Assembly: GCF_021209385.1 (NCBI RefSeq)
Contig: NZ_JAJOIL010000016.1
Location: forward strand, 1-64,000
Length of the DNA: 64,000 nt
Source of the DNA: Seleniivibrio sp.
GTDB lineage: Bacteria; Chrysiogenota; Deferribacteres; Deferribacterales; Geovibrionaceae
Direction of reading: 5' to 3'
This document shows, piece after piece, positions 8,604-16,943 of this stretch. Position 1 is the stretch's first letter. Each line of letters starts with the position of its first letter. The notes beneath the pieces were generated by a model. It made no database searches. It was not told the origin of the DNA and worked only from the letters and a program-made list of their open reading frames with translations. A program made the translations under genes and the position numbers.

Positions 8604-9017
8604 ATGGCGGAACTTCTTAAACATACAGGCGTGGTTATCAGCGTTGATTCCAACCGTACGGCAACTGTCGAGGTGATGCGCGAACACGCATGTACCGGAT
8701 GCGGTGAAAAATCATCATGCACAATGTCCGACGGAAACAATGTACGCATCACATTTAAAAACGCAAACGACCTTGCAAAAGGCGACCATGTTGAGATAGC
8801 CATCGACAGCAGGAGCTTTTTCCGCTCACTGCTGACAGTTTACGCCGTCCCTCTGGTTCTGATGCTGGTCTTTGCCGCCGTTGCGGATTCCGTTCAGAAA
8901 AATCAGCTCGTCACAGCCGCTTCGGCACTCGCCGCACCAGCCGTATACTTCCCTATGCTGAAAATATTCCGACGCGGAAAAGTTTCGCAAACCTACCGAA
9001 AAGTCACCACGCCCTGA
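8604..9017 (+). CDS. rseC: RseC/MucC-type SoxR-reducing system protein
   Basis: 137 residues from the ATG at 8604; a longer frame upstream overlaps the flippase and is not supported. The N-terminal half carries the Cys cluster HACTGCGEKSSC of RseC/MucC proteins (CxxC then Cys six residues later), and two membrane helices follow (about 73-95 and 99-122). RseC belongs with Rsx/Rnf systems that keep SoxR reduced or tune the sigma-E response, and the Cys cluster is thought to be redox-active. No rnf/rsx genes are in this window. The last 14 bp overlap the convergent transglutaminase-like gene. Confidence 0.8.
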   Translation: MAELLKHTGVVISVDSNRTATVEVMREHACTGCGEKSSCTMSDGNNVRITFKNANDLAKGDHVEIAIDSRSFFRSLLTVYAVPLVLMLVFAAVADSVQKNQLVTAASALAAPAVYFPMLKIFRRGKVSQTYRKVTTP

Positions 9018-10014
9018 CTACCTCTTTTTTCGCATGCACAAATTTCGGCATCTCTTCGCCTATATCCGCACCCGAACCCCTGTATGACGGGTCGAGCATT
9101 ATACACGGCATCTTGTCAAACTCATACTGGCGAACGTTCGGAGCATGAACCGATTCTATCTGAACCTTCACGTCTGCATCCCCTTTGCCGGAAAGCATCA
9201 GCACGGCACCGTTTGAAGGAAACGCGCACTCTTTACTGAAGACCGTTACATCATCCGCGGAACAGTCGGGATAATAAGTCGAAGGTTTCTTCTCCATATG
9301 CCTTTTCTGGTCGAGCTTTGACGGAAACACCATAATGCCGAACCGCTGGTTCGACTGGGCTATGATGCGCACACGGCTGTTCTTGCCAAGTTCCATCAGC
9401 ATGTACTTATTATCACTGACCTGAGTTGCTTTATCGTACACAACGTTATAGACAGGCTCGAAAACATGACCGCCGTTCAGCCCGCACGCCATGACATACA
9501 TATGCTTCGGAACCGCTATAAGATATGGTTTCACTCCGTTCACACTGTTTAGCATGGAGGCGAGGAGAATTGACAGATCTTCACAGTCGCCGCCCTTTCC
9601 CAGTGTTTCATAAGGCGGAAGAATATTGTTAACCCCGTTGGGTTCGCCCACATACGGAACGTTGCCCCTGACATACTCAAATATCTTCTGCACCTTGCAA
9701 TATGTATCATCTCCGCAGGAGGCTGTAATATTTGCAACAAGCGCTTCCAGAGCGGGATCATCCTTATAAACCTTTGAACTGTACTCATAAAACGGCGAAC
9801 TCCTGTCCGTCGTTTTAAGAAAAGATTTCAGCGATGATTTCCCGTTTTCAGGCTGTGTCTCGGTCTCCGTAACTGTCAGCACAGGAGGGTGTTCCTCTTT
9901 CACGACCTTTTTCAGTGCAGAAGAGTTGTTCAGAAACGCGACATAATGGTCGGGAAAAAATGCAACGTACATCATCAGAAGAAAAATTATAAAAGATACT
10001 ATTTTAAATTTCAT
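9004..10014 (-). CDS. membrane-anchored transglutaminase-like cysteine protease family protein
   Basis: 336 residues. One hydrophobic segment at 5-22 looks like a signal anchor, so the rest is probably periplasmic. The transglutaminase core is visible at about 80-210: VRGNVPYVGEPNGVNNILPP, then GKGGDCEDLSILLASML with the nucleophilic Cys in the GDCED motif, and a GGHVFEPVYNV segment supplying the likely catalytic His. Bacterial members often act as peptidases on cell-wall or surface proteins. The divergent DUF389 gene starts 69 bp away and shares the promoter region. The 3' end overlaps rseC by 14 bp. Confidence 0.8.
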   Translation of the reverse strand: MKFKIVSFIIFLLMMYVAFFPDHYVAFLNNSSALKKVVKEEHPPVLTVTETETQPENGKSSLKSFLKTTDRSSPFYEYSSKVYKDDPALEALVANITASCGDDTYCKVQKIFEYVRGNVPYVGEPNGVNNILPPYETLGKGGDCEDLSILLASMLNSVNGVKPYLIAVPKHMYVMACGLNGGHVFEPVYNVVYDKATQVSDNKYMLMELGKNSRVRIIAQSNQRFGIMVFPSKLDQKRHMEKKPSTYYPDCSADDVTVFSKECAFPSNGAVLMLSGKGDADVKVQIESVHAPNVRQYEFDKMPCIMLDPSYRGSGADIGEEMPKFVHAKKEVVRAW

Positions 10015-10082
10015 GACAGCTCTTTATATTTATTGTCAGTTTTAATATTTAACTGATACAATTTGTGATACAGGAGTATCAT

Positions 10083-11450
10083 ATGACAAAATTTGAGAGA
10101 TTTCTCCAGTTTTTCAATATAGAAACTGAACCGCAGTTCTTTGAGGATCTTTATCTCCAGTCGGAAATGACTAAAACCTATACGGTTCTTCTTCTGCTGG
10201 CGAACTTTATAGCCCTTTTCGGGCTTATAACAAACAGCGTGGCGGTGATCATCGGCGCGATGCTTATATCCCCTTTGATGGGTCCCATCATCAGCTTCGG
10301 TTTCGCATACATCACATCCGAAAAGATACTCATGAGGCAATCGCTCACTACAATCGGGAAAAGCCTCGTATACGTTATACTGTCCGCCGCTGTCCTCTCG
10401 TTTATCTCACCGCTTAACGAAATGAATGAGCAGATACTTGCCAGAACAAAACCTAACCTCTATGACCTTTTCATAGCCGTGTTCTCCGGTCTTGCTGTTG
10501 CCGTCAGCTACCTTTCAAAACGGGCAAGCTCTTTCTCCATAATCACCGGAGTCGCCATTGCAACGTCGATCATTCCACCCTTAAGCGTAGTGGGATTCGG
10601 CATAGGTACGGGCAACTGGTCGGTGTCTGTGGGATCGTTTCTGCTGTTCTTCACCAACTTCACGGCGATAACCGCCACAACGGCTTTGAGCGGTATTCTG
10701 TTCGGAAACCAGTATTTCCAGCATCTTAAAGATTTCAACTACGTCAAAAAACGGCTTATCATGATAGTTCTGCTGATACTTGCCATCTGCCTGCCCCTCT
10801 CTTTCACCCTTAAACAGTCGGTGGAAAACATTAAGATACGCAGAATCGTAAACAGTGCAGTGGGCAGTATAAAAAACGCAACGGTATTCAACGTCAGCTA
10901 CAGTATGGACAAGGACAAGCTCACTCTGAATCTTGCCCTTGCCTCCAGCAAGCCGCTCACCCACGACGAAACACTTCTGCTCCGGTCTGAGATAGAAAGC
11001 AGACTGGGCAAAAAAAGTAACATAAACATCACACAGGTGGCACTGAAAGAGGATATCATCAGCAACACCAGAACCATAGTTAAGGCCGAAAAGCGGATAG
11101 TACCCGAAGAGACGGTGAAAAGCGCATCAGATAGATTTCTCAAAAAGACGGTCGGGATAAAAAGCGGCATAGAAAAACTTCTGGCTCCGGCAGAGGTGAC
11201 AGATTACAACGTGGTGCTTAAATCAGACGGCACAGCAGTGATGCAGCTTAAAGTGATAAGAGAAACACCTGTTTCGCCGGAAGAACTTACGATGCTGTCA
11301 AAATTCGTCTCTACCAATTTCAAATACAACATGACGGTGGAAGCGGAAACCACCGTTCCTGTTATAGTGGAAGAAATACCTGAACAGCAGCCGGAAGCTG
11401 AAAAAGAACCTGTGAAAAAAGAGGAACCGAAAAAACTGAAGAAAAAGTAA
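10083..11450 (+). CDS. DUF389 (TIGR00341-like) integral membrane protein
   Basis: 455 residues. The ATG at 10083 follows CAGGAG with good spacing; an ATG at 10065 would add six residues but has no site. The first 250 residues hold about six membrane helices with the DUF389 signatures LLANFIALFGLITNSVAVII, GAMLISPLMGPII and SIIPPLSVVG. The C-terminal 180 residues are soluble and end in a Glu/Lys/Pro-rich tail (EPVKKEEPKKLKKK). Function of the family is not established. Convergent with the following gene, with 2 bp between stop codons. Confidence 0.85.
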   Translation: MTKFERFLQFFNIETEPQFFEDLYLQSEMTKTYTVLLLLANFIALFGLITNSVAVIIGAMLISPLMGPIISFGFAYITSEKILMRQSLTTIGKSLVYVILSAAVLSFISPLNEMNEQILARTKPNLYDLFIAVFSGLAVAVSYLSKRASSFSIITGVAIATSIIPPLSVVGFGIGTGNWSVSVGSFLLFFTNFTAITATTALSGILFGNQYFQHLKDFNYVKKRLIMIVLLILAICLPLSFTLKQSVENIKIRRIVNSAVGSIKNATVFNVSYSMDKDKLTLNLALASSKPLTHDETLLLRSEIESRLGKKSNINITQVALKEDIISNTRTIVKAEKRIVPEETVKSASDRFLKKTVGIKSGIEKLLAPAEVTDYNVVLKSDGTAVMQLKVIRETPVSPEELTMLSKFVSTNFKYNMTVEAETTVPVIVEEIPEQQPEAEKEPVKKEEPKKLKKK

Positions 11451-11452
11451 CG

Positions 11453-12742
11453 TTAGTCCTTTTTCTGAAGATTGTTGTAATATGTGCGCATTTTTTCTGT
11501 GAGAAATTCGCAAGGGTAGTAGATCCCTGCGGCGTTACCAACACCGAAGTCACCCTCGTCGGTGGAAATGCTCTGTTTTTCGGGTATGAATGTTTTGTGC
11601 AGACCTGAATAGGCACACTCTTTGTCGCATATCAGCCTCACCGGCATCATGTCGCCTGTAATACCCCATACAAGGGGCTTCTGAGGACATGCCTGCCTGA
11701 GTTTGAAAGCGTATTCAAGAAGCTGCTGTTTCTTCATAGGCAGAAACAGCCTGCCCAGCAGTTTTACTGAATCTATATCGGCATATCCGGCATAGGCGAG
11801 TTCATACATCACCTTATGTACCTCTATGCTCCCTGTAGTGTACTTATTCTTCTTAACTATATCCACAAACAGATTGACCGTCATAAGGATACGCATGAAC
11901 GGGTTCTCCGCATTCTCCTGAATGTTAAAAACAGGAATTTCGTTATCATCACGATAGCTGTATCTGTGGAGTATCGCCCTGTAAACCTGCGGGTCGCGGC
12001 AAAGTTCCGATGCTATCTGAGCCGACTGGTGGCTTTTAAGCGACGCGTCAGAATCCTCCATTGCATATCCTGTAAAAATACCGGAATACTGCATGAAGGT
12101 TGTAAAAGTCATATTATGCATAAAATATTCTTTATCGGTGACGGAAGAGAGTCTGTTAAGATGCATGGAGGCAATGATAAGTCCGAGAAAGGTTGTATAC
12201 ACCGAGTTGGAAAACATATTCATGTGTCCGTCGATGTTACGCGCCATTTTAAGCAGAACCGTGATCCCCTTCGCGTTATCCATCACCTTTGCCAGAAAGC
12301 TTTCGAGACTTTTGCCTATCTTCGTCTTGTGGTCAACGTATTCATGGAATGCCTTGAATTTACCGCCGGCATTTTTAACCCTGTCCAAAGCTCTTTCAAT
12401 ACGTCCCTCAACTTTCAGTCTGTAAAGTTCCAGCACCTCGTCCGATACCTGAACCGCAAAAGAGGACGTTATGAATGACGGATTGGCAACATATCTTTCA
12501 AGGAGCGATTCAATATATTTCTCTACAGGAACATCTTTGTTTATCAGTATGTTCCCGCCCATATCACGAAGCTCGTTCGCCATGGGAACGTTGTGGGTAA
12601 ATATGCTTATATTGTGGTATTTCAGGTATTTGACAAATTCAGACGCACCCTGAACCGTCAGGCGGTCACGAAGTGTGCCTTCAGACAGATCCAGGTCGGC
12701 AGCAAGCATTTCAAAAACGTTGGCGTGGGAAATAGTCTGCAT
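11453..12742 (-). CDS. hypothetical protein resembling a degenerate HD-GYP phosphodiesterase
   Basis: 429 residues, soluble. The spacing of the middle and C-terminal segments follows HD-GYP domains: a HMNMFSNSVYTTFLGLIIAS segment where the first metal-binding His normally sits, then a KSHQSAQIASELCRDP segment, then NPFMRILMTVNLFVDIVKK and DSVKLLGRLF. The diagnostic HD and GYP motifs themselves are absent, so hydrolysis of cyclic di-GMP is unlikely if the comparison is right. The C-terminal 70 residues contain four Cys. It starts 174 bp from the divergent TPR gene. Treat the family link as a weak inference. Confidence 0.55.
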   Translation of the reverse strand: MQTISHANVFEMLAADLDLSEGTLRDRLTVQGASEFVKYLKYHNISIFTHNVPMANELRDMGGNILINKDVPVEKYIESLLERYVANPSFITSSFAVQVSDEVLELYRLKVEGRIERALDRVKNAGGKFKAFHEYVDHKTKIGKSLESFLAKVMDNAKGITVLLKMARNIDGHMNMFSNSVYTTFLGLIIASMHLNRLSSVTDKEYFMHNMTFTTFMQYSGIFTGYAMEDSDASLKSHQSAQIASELCRDPQVYRAILHRYSYRDDNEIPVFNIQENAENPFMRILMTVNLFVDIVKKNKYTTGSIEVHKVMYELAYAGYADIDSVKLLGRLFLPMKKQQLLEYAFKLRQACPQKPLVWGITGDMMPVRLICDKECAYSGLHKTFIPEKQSISTDEGDFGVGNAAGIYYPCEFLTEKMRTYYNNLQKKD

Positions 12743-12916
12743 CAGCAGCCTCTTTAATCATCTGGTTAAAACAATTGTATTAAAAAAAATCATGAATATC
12801 AACATATATTTACTGCATAAAAATTGTGCAGATGAACAAAAAAAAGGCAGTTTTCTATCATTTGTCATATGTGCATACTTGTGCTATCTTTGAAAAAACA
12901 TCAGACGGACGTGAAA

Positions 12917-14443
12917 ATGCAGAACGCAACACCCGAACAGATACTCCATGTGGCGATGCAGTACCACAAAGAGGGAAAACTGGACGCCGCCGAAAAGCTT
13001 TACAGGACAGTTTTAGAGGTTAAACCACATGCGGCGGAAGCATGGTTTTATCTGGGGATGATACAATATGCCAAAAGAAACCATTTTGAGGCGGAAACAT
13101 GCCTTAAAAAAGCTCTGGAACTCGACCCGAAGAACGCCGACTACAGCAATAACCTCGGCGAAATCTACAGACAGAACGGAATGCTCGATCAGGCGGAATA
13201 CTACATCCGCAACGCAATAGTAATAAACCCAAATCAGGCGGACGCATACGCAAACCTTGCACTCATCTGCAAAGCACGGGGCGATTACGACTCAGCAAAA
13301 CTTCATTTCTCCCGTTCTCTCGACATAAACCCTAAAAACATCAACACTATAGTAAACGTGGGCAGACTGTTTTTAACGCTTGAGGAATACGACGATGCCG
13401 CAGAATGTTTTGTAGCGGCACTCAGCATTTCACCTGACAATCCGGACGCACTGCGCGGATGCGCACAGAGCCTCTATGAAAAGGGAGAATACAACACAGC
13501 CGCAGCCATGCTGAGCAAGCTCACCGCAGGCAAACCGGACATGCACAGGGAAAAGGTCGATCTGGCACTCATAACACTCCGCAACAAGGACTTCCGCAAA
13601 GGTTTTCAGCTGCTGGAATCCCGACTTAAACACCTTCCGCACATTATGCAGGGGGATGAAAAAACTCTCTGGCGCGGAAATGACCTTAAAGGCAAAACGA
13701 TCTATATCTATGACGAAAAAGAGGGACTGGGAGGCTTCGGAGACACTCTGATGTTCGTCCGCTTCGTGCTCGACCTTGAAAAATATAATCCCGAAAGAAT
13801 AATTCTGCGGGTTCAGCCGGAACTCGTTTCGCTGACAGCCGCAAACATGCCGGAAAAAGTAACGGTCGTCGCAGAAAACTACGAGTCATTCAACTTCCAT
13901 TCGCCCCTTTTAAGCCTGCCTCTGGTACTTAACGTCAGAGCGAAATCAATGACGCACGCCGATGCATACCTTAAAGCGGACGGGGCAAAGACAGCACATT
14001 TCTTTGATAAATCAACAAAAAACATAGGCATAGCATTTGCGACGGATAAATCACACATCAAACACGAAACACGGAGTATCCCTCAGGATGCATTTGCTCC
14101 GCTTCTCTCAAAAGATGGTGTAAAGCTTTTCTACATATCAAAACAGGAACCCGACGCACCCCTTGACCCTGCCATAACCGATATGCGCCCGCACATAAGC
14201 ACTTTTGCCGACACGGCGGATGTAATAGCAAATCTTGATATGGTTATAACTGCCGACACAGCGGTTGCCCACCTTTCAGGAGCCATGGGTAAAGAGACCG
14301 CGCTCCTTCTGAACAGGCTCCACGACTGGCGCTGGTTTAACATAAAAACAGGTCAGAAAACCGTCTGGTATGAAAGTGTCACCGGATATGTGAAAGAGGA
14401 TGAAATGAGTTGGGAAGACCTGATTAAAACAGTCACAGTATAA
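12917..14443 (+). CDS. TPR protein with glycosyltransferase-family-9-like C-terminal domain
   Basis: 508 residues from the ATG at 12917; an ATG at 12869 would prepend a poorly conserved 16 residues. Residues about 1-235 are six or seven TPR units (AEAWFYLGMIQYAKRNHFEA; NADYSNNLGEIYRQNGMLDQ; QADAYANLALICKARGDYDS). After a linker the C-terminal part ends with ADVIANLDMVITADTAVAHL followed by SGAMGKETALLL and DWRWF, the signature seen in TPR-linked glycosyltransferase-like proteins of bacteria. These proteins are often annotated as O-linked GlcNAc-transferase-like or as flagellin/protein glycosylation enzymes; the substrate here is unknown. No partner gene is adjacent. Confidence 0.75.
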   Translation: MQNATPEQILHVAMQYHKEGKLDAAEKLYRTVLEVKPHAAEAWFYLGMIQYAKRNHFEAETCLKKALELDPKNADYSNNLGEIYRQNGMLDQAEYYIRNAIVINPNQADAYANLALICKARGDYDSAKLHFSRSLDINPKNINTIVNVGRLFLTLEEYDDAAECFVAALSISPDNPDALRGCAQSLYEKGEYNTAAAMLSKLTAGKPDMHREKVDLALITLRNKDFRKGFQLLESRLKHLPHIMQGDEKTLWRGNDLKGKTIYIYDEKEGLGGFGDTLMFVRFVLDLEKYNPERIILRVQPELVSLTAANMPEKVTVVAENYESFNFHSPLLSLPLVLNVRAKSMTHADAYLKADGAKTAHFFDKSTKNIGIAFATDKSHIKHETRSIPQDAFAPLLSKDGVKLFYISKQEPDAPLDPAITDMRPHISTFADTADVIANLDMVITADTAVAHLSGAMGKETALLLNRLHDWRWFNIKTGQKTVWYESVTGYVKEDEMSWEDLIKTVTV

Positions 14444-14549
14444 TAGTTGAAATAAGTCACAGGATGTGGCTCACGGAAACAATTTTTAGTGATTTATTAC
14501 CAGAGCATTTAACGAAATAAATGTCATATGCCGTGCAATAAGACAAATG

Positions 14550-14636
14550 CGAGATCGCGTCGTCGCTGTGCTCCTCGCGAAGACGAGCTTTCTATTCGTC
14601 TTTGCGAAGCCCTTTAGGGGTGAAGCAATCTCGTCT
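14550..14636. repeat. dispersed palindromic repeat of the AGATTGCTTCG family, copy 2
   Basis: GAGATCGCG at the left pairs with GAAGCAATCTCGTC at the right, and inside lies a near-perfect hairpin GCGAAGACGA...TCGTCTTTGCG. Same architecture as the copies at 417, 57577 and 58831. It lies in the 680-bp gene-free stretch 14444-15125. Apart from this repeat and the candidate RNA at 14760-14925, I see nothing in that stretch; the short plus-strand open frame at 14683-14994 runs straight through a terminator hairpin and is not coding. Confidence 0.6.
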
Positions 14637-14761
14637 TTCAGTATACGACATAACTTAAGTTAAGTACTCTAAAAGATGGAGTGTGAGCAAAACAAAGGCT
14701 TTGTCGTTGTTTCGAGTTATTAAAAAAGTACACATATGCAATTTTTTAAATGCTTTTTTAA

Positions 14762-14800
14762 CAAAAAAATTGGCGGAGGTTTCAGGACCTCCGCCTTTTT
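14762..14800. terminator. bidirectional intrinsic terminator
   Basis: GGCGGAGG (14772-14779) and CCTCCGCC (14788-14795) form a perfect 8-bp stem with an 8-nt loop. On the plus strand it is followed by TTTTT; on the minus strand it is followed by AATTTTTTT (complement of 14762-14771). No gene ends directly upstream on the minus strand, so the minus-strand orientation would terminate the candidate small RNA. Confidence 0.75.
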
Positions 14801-14925
14801 GTTTGCCCATCATCGGGCAGAATCTCCTGTGTCCACAGGCACCCTTAGCTGCGCTGCAAATCACATTTGCTTCCTCCCTTGTCTTTGAATTAAGACAGCA
14901 AATAACAAACTTCAGGGTGTATATA
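14801..14925 (-). ncRNA. candidate structured RNA of unknown class
   Basis: Reading the minus strand from about 14925 towards the terminator at 14795 gives several nested pairings: ATTTGCT with AGCAAAT enclosing a GTCTT/AAGAC hairpin; then GCAAAT-GTG-ATTTGC; then CCTGT-GGAC-ACAGG inside GGG...CCC; then GCCC-GATGAT-GGGC; then the terminator stem. This density of stems immediately before a strong terminator, with no protein gene in either direction, suggests a free-standing small RNA or an orphan aptamer. Segments such as GCGCAGCTAAGGG recall c-di-GMP (GEMM) riboswitch junctions, and GGGAGGAAGC recalls SRP RNA, but neither consensus fits well. No promoter is convincing. Confidence 0.35.
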
Positions 14926-15125
14926 TCGGATGATTTCGTCCGGGAAATTTCTTTCCTTTTCTGGCTTCATAATCGGACTATTCTCATCTTCTGATTACTA
15001 ACATATAACATGGCGTTGTTAATTCAATATGTAAATATTGTTTACATCATTATTTTTTTATTGCATAACGAATTGATTTAAAAGAACTTTTAATAAGGCT
15101 GTTTAATTTAACCTGTGTAATAGCG

Positions 15126-16136
15126 TTATTGCTGTGAATTGTCAAAGAGATGTAATATATCTTTATTCATCTTTCCGTGAACGCTTATCCTATCCACACT
15201 ATCGTCGTCTTCACACAGATCGTAGAACTTCTCGCGTTTGTTTTCGGCGCAAGGCGAGATGAACACCATATGATCTGCATTTTTTATAACTGTCAGTGTC
15301 TTATTGGGGATGATGGATGCAACGTAAAGAGCGTTCTTATCGCCTGTGACTACTGAATCGAATTCCGCCGCATAGACTGAGACAGGAATTTTTACGTTTT
15401 TAAACGAATCCCCGCCGAACAGCACACCATATGCCGGAGCCATAAGAACTGCCGCACGCAGATTCGGCAGAGTAAGGTTTATGTCCGCGTTTTTGAGCTT
15501 TGCAAGTTTCCTTTGATTTATAGGCAGGCAAAGAAGAACAGGCGAATCAGGTCTCTCGCAGAAGCTTTTCAGCAAGCCAAGATCGACCTTTCCGCCAGCA
15601 AGTACAGCCGCCGTGTAGCCGCCCATAGAGAAGCCCGCGACGTATATGTTACTGAATGCTTTCTTGTTAACAGTTCCCGACTTTCTCAGGTCTTCAAGCG
15701 AAAGAACGGCAAGTTTCGGACGAAGGTGTGCGGGATGAAAAACGGCATCTCTCTGTTTCAGTCCCCACATGTCGGGATATGTGAGCGTTACGACGGCATA
15801 ACCGTTCCGAGCCAGATATTCAGCCGTATCGTGCTGTCCGTACATGTTCCCGCCGAAACCGTGTGAGAGAACCACAACCCCTTTAATATCCGCAGACACG
15901 GGTGAGTTCTTTGCCGCCGATATCTCATAAAGACCGAACTCATGTTTTGTTTCAGCCTGTTTTGTCGGATACCAGAGAGCGTATTCAAAATCGTGTTCCT
16001 GATAGGGTAGAGAAAAATATCTGATTCCGGCATTAGAGGCGAAGGCTGTGACTGAAATGAAAAAAAACAGAAGTGAAAGGACGGAAACAAAAGAGACTGC
16101 CCCGCCTCCGGTTTGCAGAGTACGAAGCAGTCTCAT
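15126..16136 (-). CDS. secreted/membrane-anchored alpha/beta hydrolase (dienelactone-hydrolase-like)
   Basis: 336 residues with a signal-like hydrophobic stretch at about 15-34. Alpha/beta hydrolase features: oxyanion segment VVLSHGFGGNMYGQ, nucleophile elbow GFSMGG (about 167-172), acidic residue in AAEFDSV, and His in NADHMVF, so the catalytic triad looks complete. Resembles predicted dienelactone hydrolases and PAF-acetylhydrolase-like esterases. It starts 6 bp after the dapB stop, so it is likely the last gene of the lysA-dapF-dapA-dapB transcript, although a biochemical link to lysine synthesis is not obvious. Confidence 0.75.
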   Translation of the reverse strand: MRLLRTLQTGGGAVSFVSVLSLLFFFISVTAFASNAGIRYFSLPYQEHDFEYALWYPTKQAETKHEFGLYEISAAKNSPVSADIKGVVVLSHGFGGNMYGQHDTAEYLARNGYAVVTLTYPDMWGLKQRDAVFHPAHLRPKLAVLSLEDLRKSGTVNKKAFSNIYVAGFSMGGYTAAVLAGGKVDLGLLKSFCERPDSPVLLCLPINQRKLAKLKNADINLTLPNLRAAVLMAPAYGVLFGGDSFKNVKIPVSVYAAEFDSVVTGDKNALYVASIIPNKTLTVIKNADHMVFISPCAENKREKFYDLCEDDDSVDRISVHGKMNKDILHLFDNSQQ

Positions 16137-16142
16137 ATTATT

Positions 16143-16943
16143 TTACAACCCTAAAACGTCGAACATGTTGTAAAACCCGTTGGGCTTGTCAGCAACCCAC
16201 ACCGCCGCGGAGATGGCTCCGTTTGCGAATGTGTCTCTGGTGTGCGCTCTGTGGGTTATCTCGATGCGCTCGCCCTGCCCGCAGAACATTACGGTGTGTT
16301 CACCGACTATGTCCCCAGCGCGGAGGGTCTGCATACCGATCTCTTTATCGGTTCTGGGACCGATGATACCGTGGCGGCAGTATGCGCCGTCTTTTTCAAT
16401 ATCCCTGCCCAGAACGTTTGCGATAACTTCACCCATCTTCATGGCTGTGCCGCTGGGTGCGTCCTTTTTCAGCCTGTGGTGGGATTCCACTATCTCGATG
16501 TCATATCTTTCGCCGATTGCTTTTGCGACCATCTCAAGCACCTTAAAGGTGAGGTTTACGCCAAGACTCATGTTCGGCGAAAACAGAACGGGTACCTTTT
16601 CGCCGAGCTTTCTGACCTCTTCGGTCTGTGCGGCGCTAAGCCCCGTGCTTCCGATCACAACAGGCTTTCCAACCTTTCCGTAGGCTTCAAGGTTTTTCAT
16701 TGTCACCTCTGCGCCTGTAAAATCTATGAAAGCGTCGCAATCGCCGAGAGCTTCCTGCATATCGGACGTTATCTTAACACCTATTTTCCCGATGCCCGCA
16801 ACCTCTCCCGCGTCATGCCCCAGAAAGGGACACGCGGAGTGTTCCAGAGCGCCGGAAACGGTGCATCTTTCGTCTTCGTTAATAAGAGCTATGATGCGGC
16901 GTCCCATTTTACCTGCCGCACCCACCATTGCTATTTTCGTCAT
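16143..16943 (-). CDS. dapB: 4-hydroxy-tetrahydrodipicolinate reductase
   Basis: 266 residues, the usual length. The N-terminal nucleotide-binding loop is GAAGKMGRRI, and the conserved catalytic segment ESHHRLKKDAPSGTAMKMG is intact with the paired His and the Lys. It reduces the product of DapA to tetrahydrodipicolinate in the diaminopimelate/lysine and peptidoglycan pathway. The start overlaps the dapA stop by 4 bp (ATGA), indicating coupled translation. Confidence 0.95.
   Translation of the reverse strand: MTKIAMVGAAGKMGRRIIALINEDERCTVSGALEHSACPFLGHDAGEVAGIGKIGVKITSDMQEALGDCDAFIDFTGAEVTMKNLEAYGKVGKPVVIGSTGLSAAQTEEVRKLGEKVPVLFSPNMSLGVNLTFKVLEMVAKAIGERYDIEIVESHHRLKKDAPSGTAMKMGEVIANVLGRDIEKDGAYCRHGIIGPRTDKEIGMQTLRAGDIVGEHTVMFCGQGERIEITHRAHTRDTFANGAISAAVWVADKPNGFYNMFDVLGL

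Noticed and set aside
14801-14925. SRP (4.5S) RNA
   Set aside because: GGGAGGAAGC resembles the SRP tetraloop region, but the paired GUCAGG strand and the loop geometry are missing.
14801-14925. c-di-GMP-I (GEMM) riboswitch
   Set aside because: GCGCAGCTAAGGG is suggestive, but the final GGTTxCC-type strand that closes the aptamer is missing and no gene follows on this strand.
14683-14994. 103-residue plus-strand open frame
   Set aside because: It reads across a perfect terminator hairpin and the candidate RNA; no start signal.
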